A stretch of 7,927 nucleotides of DNA from Pseudomonadota bacterium. Lineage in GTDB: Bacteria > Pseudomonadota > Alphaproteobacteria > Rhizobiales > Hyphomicrobiaceae. Position numbers and translations under genes: made by a program. The notes under the pieces are model-generated. The model ran no database searches and was not told where the DNA came from. It saw nothing but the letters and a program-made list of their open reading frames with translations. Below are positions 1 to 4,685 of this stretch, piece by piece. Position 1 is the stretch's first letter; every line of letters starts with the position of its first letter. Location of the stretch: assembly GCA_021812845.1 (NCBI GenBank), contig JAKAML010000047.1, positions 1 through 7,927 on the forward strand. Reading direction: 5' to 3'.

Positions 1-70
1 TTGCGCGACCCTGGCCGGCGCCGGCCCACCGTGCCACCGTGGGCCACCCTTGGCCCGCCCTGGCGGCGCG

Positions 71-110
71 CAAACGAAAAGAGGGTCCGGGGTGGAGTGC
101 CGGACCCTCT
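71..110 (-). terminator. Rho-independent terminator, leftward
   Basis: Read on the minus strand, AGAGGGTCCGG (110 down to 100) and CCGGACCCTCT (90 down to 80) form a perfect 11-bp stem around a 9-nt loop. The stem is followed by TTTTCGTTTG (its first T overlapping the stem end). Strong GC stem plus T-rich tail is the classic intrinsic terminator. It would end the leftward transcript carrying the 77-residue protein and the flippase, or a separate transcript of the small ORF at 225-299. No T tract follows on the plus strand, so it is directional. Confidence 0.75.
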
Positions 111-224
111 CACGGCCGCCGCGGTGATTCGTGGAGGATATCGCCGCGACCGCCATACTCGTCGAAACGCACGCCGCGCCCGGGCGGATTTGCGCGCCGG
201 ACACCCGGCCAGGAGCGGCCGTGC

Positions 225-299
225 TCAGCCGCCGACCGACGCCAGGACACCGGCCGCCAGCAGCGTCGCCACGACCAGAATTGTGACCAGAGTCCGCAT
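225..299 (-). CDS. Possible 24-residue single-membrane-segment peptide
   Basis: An ATG at 299 opens a 24-residue frame, MRTLVTILVV followed by ATLLAAGVLA and SVGG, ending in TGA. Nearly the whole product is one hydrophobic helix with a single positive residue at the N-terminus, as expected for a small inner-membrane peptide. Third codon positions are mostly G or C, like the neighbours. It lies between the flippase and the leftward terminator, which supports transcription through it. Against it: no good Shine-Dalgarno sequence is visible (only GGTCGGGT next to the ATG), and a TTG slightly upstream could give a form about ten residues longer. No function can be assigned. Confidence 0.3.
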   Translation of the reverse strand: MRTLVTILVVATLLAAGVLASVGG

Positions 300-385
300 C
301 ACCCGACCGACGTCGCGCCGTGGCAACAAACACGATCGCTGACATGGTCGGCGGCGGGCCGCTGCGGAAGCCCGGCTCACGCCGA

Positions 386-411
386 CGTGACCGGACGTGA
401 CGCGGCGTGAC
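386..411. repeat. Three CGTGAC repeats at 10-bp spacing
   Basis: CGTGAC occurs at 386-391, 396-401 and 406-411, exactly 10 bp apart, with variable 4-bp spacers (CGGA, GCGG). The spacing puts the copies on the same face of the helix, as in clustered protein sites, but a decayed short tandem repeat is equally possible. The array directly abuts the 33-bp repeats. Confidence 0.5.
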
Positions 412-518
412 CCGCGTCGGCGCTTGCGCCGGAGCGGCACCATCCCGCGTCGGCGCTTGCGCCGGAGCGGCACCATCCCGCGTCGGCGCTTGCGCCGGAG
501 CGGCACCACCCCGCGTCG
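411..518. repeat. 33-bp tandem repeat, three copies plus a 9-bp remnant
   Basis: Copies run 411-443, 444-476 and 477-509, followed by the first 9 bp of a fourth (510-518). The first two copies are identical and the third differs only in its last base (CAC for CAT). Each begins CCCGCGTCGG and contains the small inverted repeat CGGCGC TT GCGCCG, so three hairpins sit 33 bp (about three helical turns) apart. The period is a multiple of three, so all frames stay open through it and produce false repetitive ORFs. It lies 17 bp beyond the flippase stop codon. The near identity of copies indicates recent expansion by slippage or unequal recombination. Confidence 0.9.
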
Positions 519-534
519 CGGGCCGAGCGAGCGC

Positions 535-2091
535 TCAGCGTCCGTCGACGTTGTGCCAGATCGCGATCTCGATCCCGAGCCGCCGCCGCGCGACGAGGTA
601 GTTGAGCCCCGCGGCGACGGCGAGCGCGATCGAGGTCGCCGCCGCCGCGCCGACGAGGCCGAAGGCCGGCACCAGCGCGAACGCCAGCGCGATGTCGAGC
701 GCCGCCGCGACGGCGAGCACCGCCGCGCAGAGCTGCTGCTCGCCGAGCATGTTGAGCAGGAACTCGGACGGACCCATGGCCGCCCGCGCCAGGAACCCGA
801 GCACCAGGATCGCCATCACCGGGTATCCGGCCTCGAACTGCGGCCCGAACAGCGCGAGCAGCGGCAGGCCGAGCACGAGGATCAGCAGAGCGCTGGCGAG
901 CGACGGCCAGAACGTCCAGTTGACGGCATCGCGCACGAAGGCGCGCAGGGCGTCGCGGTCGCCGCGGGTGTTGAGGGCCGCGAAGCGGTTGGCCACCGCG
1001 CTGCCGACGGCGTAGTGCACGAACAGGATCAGGCTCATCGTCTTGGCGGCCGCGAAATAGATGCCGACGTCGGCCGGGGTCATGTAGCGCGAGATCACCA
1101 GAACGTCGGCGTTCTGCAGCACCAGCTCGCACGCGGCGATGACGACCAGCGGCAGCGAGATGCGGAACCAGTCGCGGAACGCCATGCGCCGCGCCCCGGC
1201 CGGGACCGCCGCACGCAGGCGGCGGTTGATGAAGACCGTCTGCACCGCGGCCGCGCCCCACGTCGCCACGATGGCCGCGCCCGCCGCCGACTCGGCCCGC
1301 ATCGGCAGGCCGAGAAGGTGGGCGGCGAGCATGGCGCCGAGAAGCAGCAGCGGCCGCAGCACGTAGGGCGGCAGCAGCGCCAGATCCATCCACGCCTGGC
1401 CGCGGCCGATGCCGTCCTGCACGTCGGTCAAGGCGAACATCGGCACGCACGCGAGTGCGATGTAGAGCGGCAGCACGTAGGGGCCCGTGACCGCCGGCCC
1501 GAGCAGCCAAAGCCCGCCGATCGCGAGCATAGCCACCAGTGTGCCGAGGCCGAGCGCCGCCAGCCGCCCCCCGCGCACGAGCCCGCGCGCCAGATCGAGT
1601 TCGTCCGCCTCCCGGTAGGCCGGAAGCAGGCGGATCATGGCGAGGCTCAACCCGAGGTGGCTCAGGCCGCCGAGCACCAGCACCCAGGTCCAGACGAAAA
1701 CGTAGATGCCGTACTCCGTCGAGCCCATCCAGCGCGCGAGCACGATCTGCGTCAGGTAGAGCAGCGCCGCGCTCGTCACGCGCACCGTAAACGCAATCAC
1801 GGCGTCGCGCTGGGTGCGCTCGCGGTCGCCGCTGCCGGCCGCGATCCGGCGCAACGTTTCGCCGAGGACCGCGCCCATTCCGAGCGTCGGACCGGCGGCG
1901 AGCTCGGCGGCGGTCGGGGCGGACGAGCGGCCGCCGATCTCGAAGGTCATCGGATGTCCGTCAACGGGGTCGGGGAAGACGAGGACCGGCCGGCCGTCGC
2001 CACTGTCGGCCGCGGCGACCGGACCGGGCGTGGCGGGCTCGTGGCCGGTGCGGAAGGGGCGCCGCACGGCGATCTGATCGGCCTCAGACAC
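535..2091 (-). CDS. Polysaccharide / lipid-linked oligosaccharide flippase (Wzx-like, MOP superfamily)
   Basis: This 518-residue membrane protein belongs to the polysaccharide transporter branch of the MOP superfamily (RfbX/Wzx type), which flips undecaprenyl-linked sugars across the inner membrane for surface polysaccharide assembly. A polar, Pro/Ala-rich cytosolic extension of about 95 residues precedes the first membrane segment (about 97-116). ARWMGSTEYGIY (119-130) after the first helix is typical of the family. Many hydrophobic helices follow, and the C-terminal half has the pattern GPSEFLLNMLGEQQ (440-453), then FGLVGAAAAT near 477-486 and a basic RRRLGI end. The GTG at 2091 is chosen because AGG lies 6 nt upstream and it overlaps the preceding gene's stop by 8 bp, implying translational coupling; an upstream ATG at 2142 would lie deep inside that gene. 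Substrate is unknown: no glycosyltransferases are in the window. Confidence 0.85.
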   Translation of the reverse strand: MSEADQIAVRRPFRTGHEPATPGPVAAADSGDGRPVLVFPDPVDGHPMTFEIGGRSSAPTAAELAAGPTLGMGAVLGETLRRIAAGSGDRERTQRDAVIAFTVRVTSAALLYLTQIVLARWMGSTEYGIYVFVWTWVLVLGGLSHLGLSLAMIRLLPAYREADELDLARGLVRGGRLAALGLGTLVAMLAIGGLWLLGPAVTGPYVLPLYIALACVPMFALTDVQDGIGRGQAWMDLALLPPYVLRPLLLLGAMLAAHLLGLPMRAESAAGAAIVATWGAAAVQTVFINRRLRAAVPAGARRMAFRDWFRISLPLVVIAACELVLQNADVLVISRYMTPADVGIYFAAAKTMSLILFVHYAVGSAVANRFAALNTRGDRDALRAFVRDAVNWTFWPSLASALLILVLGLPLLALFGPQFEAGYPVMAILVLGFLARAAMGPSEFLLNMLGEQQLCAAVLAVAAALDIALAFALVPAFGLVGAAAATSIALAVAAGLNYLVARRRLGIEIAIWHNVDGR

Positions 2092-2317
2092 TCCACACCT
2101 GGTTGATGCGCTGGCGCTCGCGCTTGCGCACGAGCTCGGCAACGCCGGCCCAGGCCCAGGAGCGTCCGGCGTCGCCGCTCTGGCTGTGATAGGTCGAGAA
2201 GAAGTCGGCCACCTCGGCGGCGTGGCGACCGTGCCGGCCCTCGAGCACGGCGGCCATGTTCTCGACCTCGCGCGGGGTCGGGGTTGCGTCCTCGTCCGGA
2301 TGCCAGCCGATGCTCAT
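2084..2317 (-). CDS. Small protein of unknown function, coupled to the flippase
   Basis: This 77-residue soluble protein starts at an ATG with GGA 6 nt upstream. I do not recognise the family. It has an acidic, Pro/Thr-containing N-terminus (WHPDEDATPTPREVENM, residues 5-21), then a probably helical middle (ENMAAVLEGRHGRHAAEVADF at about 19-39), a polar turn STYHSQSGDAGRSWAWAG (41-58), and a basic end with RKRERQR (64-70). It has no signal peptide or membrane segment, so it is probably cytosolic. It is the first gene of a two-gene leftward unit and its stop codon lies inside the start region of the flippase, so the two are made together. A regulatory or accessory role in polysaccharide export is only a guess from this coupling. 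Confidence 0.7.
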   Translation of the reverse strand: MSIGWHPDEDATPTPREVENMAAVLEGRHGRHAAEVADFFSTYHSQSGDAGRSWAWAGVAELVRKRERQRINQVWSV

Positions 2318-2558
2318 CGTCGTTCCGTGCCTTCTCGCGTGCTGTTCCTCGGCGGAGCGTCCACCCCGTCACCTGCCGGCATTAGCAAGTTCGAAGCCAG
2401 ATCGAAGCCTTGCCGCGGATCGCCTTCCGTCGGCCCAGATTTCCGTGCAATCTCAGCGTCCGCCGGACAGCAGGCCCCGCATTTCCCGGCAGCGCCGCGA
2501 CAACAGCCGTGTTAGCCTTGTCTGCTGCCGGACCCCGGCGACACGACGGAGACGCCCT
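2318..2558. promoter_or_regulatory. Divergent promoter region with an 11-bp-spaced direct repeat
   Basis: This 241-bp gap separates the leftward 77-residue gene from the rightward secreted-protein gene and must contain promoters for both. The direct repeat TCGAAGCC occurs at 2391-2398 and 2402-2409, an 11-bp period close to one helical turn, and could be an operator. I could not assign convincing -35 and -10 hexamers on either strand. Confidence 0.4.
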
Positions 2559-2906
2559 GTGACGCCCCGCGCCATGCCCAGGTTGAGACAGCTCGCAGCG
2601 GTGATCGTCGCCGCAGCGTCCGTCCTCGCGGCTGTGGCCGGGGATGCCTCCGCCCAGACCGCGGGCCCGTCCGCGAGCCCGTCTGCGAGCCCGTCGGCAG
2701 GTGCTGGCCAGGGGGCGGCCCGAGGCGGCGACGACGGTGTGTCCGAGGGTTCCGCCGGCCCGGGCTCCGGCGCGACCGGAGACGGCGATGCGTTGCGACC
2801 GACGCCGCGCCGCGCGCTGCCGCGTCCACTCGAGGAGAGCGAGCGCGCGCCGCGCTCCGACGAAGGCTGCCCGTATCGGGGCCGTTCGCTCGACCTGATC
2901 GTCTAG
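2559..2906 (+). CDS. Secreted low-complexity protein of unknown function
   Basis: This is a 115-residue protein. The GTG at 2559 is preferred over the ATG at 2574 because GGAG lies 7 nt before it. A Sec signal peptide is clear: Arg at positions 4, 8 and 10, then a hydrophobic core LAAVIVAAASVLAAVAG (12-28), and a likely cut after DASA before Gln33. The mature part is small and extended: PSAS repeats (37-47), a Gly/Ser/Asp-rich stretch (about 48-78), a Pro/Arg segment, and a conserved-looking end, SDEGCPYRGRSLDLIV (100-115), with the only cysteine. The family is not recognised. The C-terminal motif looks less random than the linker and may be the functional part. Its TAG stop is supplied by the left tip of the palindromic element at 2903-2981, so the original end of the protein could have differed. 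Confidence 0.6.
   Translation: MTPRAMPRLRQLAAVIVAAASVLAAVAGDASAQTAGPSASPSASPSAGAGQGAARGGDDGVSEGSAGPGSGATGDGDALRPTPRRALPRPLEESERAPRSDEGCPYRGRSLDLIV
2665..2700 (+). repeat. 12-bp coding tandem repeat (Pro-Ser-Ala-Ser)
   Basis: Three 12-bp units, GCCCGTCCGCGA, GCCCGTCTGCGA and GCCCGTCGGCAG, encode the PSAS-type linker just after the signal peptide of the secreted protein. Differences are at few positions, the last copy being the most diverged. Such in-frame repeats change linker length without breaking the frame. Confidence 0.8.
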
Positions 2907-2981
2907 TGCTGTGGCGCAGTCATTTGGTTCCCACGCGCTGCTGGCATACCAACCAAATGACTGCGCCTGAAACAGCACTAG
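2903..2981 (-). repeat. Palindromic element A (79 bp)
   Basis: A long hairpin made of a 10-bp perfect outer stem (CTAGTGCTGT at 2903-2912 with ACAGCACTAG at 2972-2981), a 17-bp perfect inner stem (2913-2929 with 2951-2967), a 21-nt loop (2930-2950), and an unpaired TGAA (2968-2971) on the right arm only. Strand is assigned so that the bulge is on the 5' arm, as in element B. Its left CTAG overlaps the end of the secreted-protein gene and provides its stop codon. It has no T tract, so it is not a classic terminator, though it may stall transcription between the two convergent genes. It encodes nothing and resembles a REP- or MITE-like repeat. Confidence 0.85.
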
Positions 2982-2994
2982 AATCACAAGCTTG

Positions 2995-3071
2995 CTAGTG
3001 TTCCTTATGGTTCTGACATTTGCTCAGAACCTAGCCCCGGCAGGTAGCAAATGTCGGAACCGGAACACTAG
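2995..3071 (+). repeat. Palindromic element B (77 bp), inverted partner of A
   Basis: This hairpin has a 10-bp perfect outer stem (CTAGTGTTCC at 2995-3004 with GGAACACTAG at 3062-3071), a 16-bp inner stem (3009-3024 with 3046-3061; the one non-Watson-Crick position would be G-U in RNA), a 21-nt loop (3025-3045) and an unpaired TTAT (3005-3008) on the left arm. It lies 13 bp from element A in the opposite orientation, so both bulges face the spacer. Shared with A in common orientation: CTAGTG at the tip, a 4-nt bulge starting TT, GG at the inner-stem start and CATTTG near the loop. The loop contains CAGAACC (3025-3031), able to pair with GGTTCTG (3009-3015) as a competing smaller hairpin. Confidence 0.85.
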
Positions 3072-3139
3072 GTTTCCCCCTCCGCGCGGCCGCGGTCGCG
3101 TCCGTCTAGCCGAGCCGTGCCGGGAGATGCGCCGTGCGT

Positions 3140-4348
3140 TCAGGGAGCGCTCTTCGACGCCGGCTGGGTCGACGGCTGGGCCGCGGCGGGCTTGTCCGCC
3201 GACTTGGGCGCGGCGGCCGGGGTGGCCGCCGTCTTGGCGGTCGGCGGCTTCGGTTTCGGCTTCGGCGCCGCCGCCGCCGCCGTCGAGCCCGCGGCGGTGC
3301 CCGGCTGCGCGGCGGCCTTCGCCGGCTCGTCCTTGGCCGCGGTTCCGGCCGCTTCGGCCTTGGCCGCGTTCGCCTTCGCCCGCACCTGCGCCGCCTTGGC
3401 CTTGATCCGCTTGGCGTTGGCCACCGCCCGGCCGCGGCGGCGGGTGCCGCATTCCCACGCCAGCACCTGCTCGCGCACCGTCATCACGCTCTTCGCGTCG
3501 GCCGGCACCGGCATCGTCTCGATCGTCGTCTGGTTGAAGATCTGCTTCCAGTCGTAGCTCTGGAAGCCGTGCTCGAGCAGGCTCGCGGCCCTGACGGTGC
3601 GGTCGTGGCCGGTCGGCTCGCCGAGCACGACCGCCATCAGCCGCCGCCCGTCGCGGGTCGCGCTCGCCACCACGTTGAAGCCGGAATCGCAGATGAAACC
3701 GGTCTTCAGGCCGTCGGCGCCGTCGAAAGTCTTGAGCAGCGCGTTGTGGCTGCGGAGCCGGATCTTGCCGATCCGCACGTCCGCCGCCGACCAGTAATGG
3801 GCGTGCTCGGGGAAATCGCGGACGATCGCCCGCGACAGCCGCCCGAGGTCGCGCGCGGTGGTCACCTGCTCGGGCGCCGGCAGGCCGTTGGGATTGACGA
3901 AGTTGGTGCGGGTCATGCCGAGCCGCCTGGCGGTCGCGTTCATCTCGGCGACGAAGTCCGCCTCGCTGCCCGACACCGCTTCCGCCAGCATCACAGCCAC
4001 GTCGTTGGCCGACTTCACGATCAGCGCCTGCAAGCCGAGATCGAGCGACATCTCGGCCCCGACCGGCAGGCCGACCTTGCTCGGCGGCTGCAGGTTGGCG
4101 CTCTCGCTGCACGTCATCTTGGTGTCCATCGACACCTTGCCGGCCTTCAGCGCCTGGAACACGACATAGGCCGTCATGATCTTGGTCAGCGACGCCGGAT
4201 GCCACTGGTTGTCGGCGTCCTCGGCGTAGAGCACGTTGCCGTTGCCGGAATCGAACAGCAGCGCCGGACCCGCGACCGACGGGCCGGTCGCGGCGCCGAA
4301 GGCCACGGCGATCGCCGCGAGGGCAGCTCTGACGCTCGACAAGCGCAT
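3140..4348 (-). CDS. D-alanyl-D-alanine carboxypeptidase (peptidase S11, DacC/PBP5-6 class)
   Basis: This 402-residue penicillin-binding protein would remove the terminal D-alanine from peptidoglycan pentapeptides in the periplasm, limiting cross-linking. The active-site motifs are all present in order and spacing: SLTK (Ser53 nucleophile, Lys56), SAN (113-115) and KTG (215-217, in DGLKTGF). WHPASLTKIMTAYV and NPNGLP are typical of the family. A signal peptide covers roughly residues 1-27. The catalytic domain is followed by a tail from about residue 303 rich in Lys, Ala and Pro (KAKAAQVRAKANAAKAEAA, then PKPKPKPP), which replaces any recognisable C-terminal anchor and may bind the wall or membrane phosphates. 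The ATG at 4348 has GGAG 5 nt upstream and starts exactly at the signal peptide; longer frames extend into the promoter. The gene ends convergently with the secreted-protein gene. Confidence 0.93.
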   Translation of the reverse strand: MRLSSVRAALAAIAVAFGAATGPSVAGPALLFDSGNGNVLYAEDADNQWHPASLTKIMTAYVVFQALKAGKVSMDTKMTCSESANLQPPSKVGLPVGAEMSLDLGLQALIVKSANDVAVMLAEAVSGSEADFVAEMNATARRLGMTRTNFVNPNGLPAPEQVTTARDLGRLSRAIVRDFPEHAHYWSAADVRIGKIRLRSHNALLKTFDGADGLKTGFICDSGFNVVASATRDGRRLMAVVLGEPTGHDRTVRAASLLEHGFQSYDWKQIFNQTTIETMPVPADAKSVMTVREQVLAWECGTRRRGRAVANAKRIKAKAAQVRAKANAAKAEAAGTAAKDEPAKAAAQPGTAAGSTAAAAAPKPKPKPPTAKTAATPAAAPKSADKPAAAQPSTQPASKSAP

Positions 4349-4378
4349 GAAATCTCCATGCTCGTGCAAGAGCTTCGC

Positions 4379-4393
4379 CGAATAGCATATTCG
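4379..4393. promoter_or_regulatory. 15-bp perfect dyad at the carboxypeptidase promoter
   Basis: CGAATA, GCA, TATTCG is a perfect 6-3-6 inverted repeat 31 bp upstream of the carboxypeptidase ATG. It overlaps the proposed -10 box and is AT-rich within GC-rich DNA, consistent with an operator for a dimeric repressor. The regulator is unknown. Confidence 0.45.
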
Positions 4394-4408
4394 CCCGACC
4401 GGCGGCAA
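4380..4408 (-). promoter_or_regulatory. Candidate promoter of the carboxypeptidase gene
   Basis: On the minus strand TTGCCG (4408 to 4403) and CTATTC (4385 to 4380) are separated by 17 bp, close to the alphaproteobacterial housekeeping pattern of TTGAC-like and CTATAT-like boxes. Transcription would start near 4372, leaving a leader of about 24 nt containing the GGAG ribosome site. TATGCT (4390 to 4385) is an alternative -10 box. Confidence 0.4.
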
Positions 4409-4534
4409 TGAAGCCGGCCGCCCAATCACCCCTCCGTCGCGCCGCGATCCCGTTTGCGGCGTCGGTTGTGGTCGAATTGCAGCGGTGCCGGCCGTCCGTC
4501 CGGCCGCCGCGAGAGGCAGGCAGGTCACGCTTGT

Positions 4535-4555
4535 TGCAAATCATTCCTAATAGCA
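4535..4555. promoter_or_regulatory. Candidate Fur/Mur-type operator upstream of sitA
   Basis: An isolated AT-rich stretch in GC-rich DNA carries TGCAAAT, C, ATTCCTA (4535-4549), a 7-1-7 arrangement whose AAT-N-ATT core matches Fur-superfamily sites. The outer TGC (4535-4537) also has a GCA partner at 4553-4555. In rhizobia sitABCD is known to be repressed by the manganese-responsive Fur homologue Mur, so a Mur site here would make sense. The dyad is imperfect and no regulator gene is in the window. The sitA promoter probably lies in the same stretch, but I could not assign its hexamers. Confidence 0.4.
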
Positions 4556-4560
4556 TTGAC

Positions 4561-4641
4561 GGCGGGACGCCGTCCGTGCCAGTGTTCCCCGTCGTGCCCG
4601 CCGACCGGCGGGCGCGGCACGTCGACCGCGCACCGCCCGCC
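4561..4641 (+). promoter_or_regulatory. GC-rich sitA leader with competing hairpins
   Basis: If sitA is transcribed from the AT-rich stretch ending near 4560, its leader is about 120 nt. Within it GGCGGG (4561-4566), CCCGCC (4597-4602), GGCGGG (4607-4612) and CCCGCC (4636-4641) alternate, so the second block can pair with the first or third, and the third with the second or fourth. The tightest hairpin is 4597-4612 with a GACC loop. This could be an attenuator-like leader or just a product of base composition. No yybP-ykoY manganese riboswitch consensus is visible. Confidence 0.25.
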
Positions 4642-4685
4642 CCTTTGGCCGGCGTGCATCTCCGGAACCCGCAGGCACCCACGGA

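Larger units (their letters stand above)
1..534. other. Long flank with no confident gene
   Basis: This stretch lies downstream of the leftward flippase gene. Open frames on both strands are arginine-, alanine- and proline-rich, show no domain or start context, and look like chance products of high GC. A 14-bp perfect palindrome (GGCCGGCGCCGGCC) lies at 13-26. The supportable contents are listed separately: a leftward terminator, a possible tiny membrane peptide, three phased CGTGAC sites and a 33-bp tandem array. The first 70 bases may be the edge of a neighbouring gene, but I cannot show it. Confidence 0.6.

Noticed and set aside
225..509. A 94-residue leftward protein beginning with three MVPLRRKRRRG repeats
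   Set aside because: The repeats are only a translation of the 33-bp DNA array, with no ribosome site; only the last 24 residues look protein-like and are reported separately.
411..518. CRISPR array from the regularly repeated 33-bp units
   Set aside because: The copies are directly adjacent with no unique spacers and there are no cas genes, so this is a plain tandem repeat.
397..2106. A 569-codon open frame on the plus strand opposite the flippase
   Set aside because: It is Arg/Glu/Gln/His-rich without any domain and exactly shadows the flippase gene, a typical antisense frame in GC-rich DNA.
2903..3071. Bidirectional rho-independent terminators for the convergent genes
   Set aside because: Neither hairpin is followed by a T tract on either strand, and the 27-bp total stems with CTAG tips and one-sided bulges fit a repeat family better. 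A role in transcription arrest is still possible.
4561..4685. yybP-ykoY manganese riboswitch in the sitA leader
   Set aside because: The conserved loop sequences of that class are not visible; only composition-prone GC hairpins are seen.
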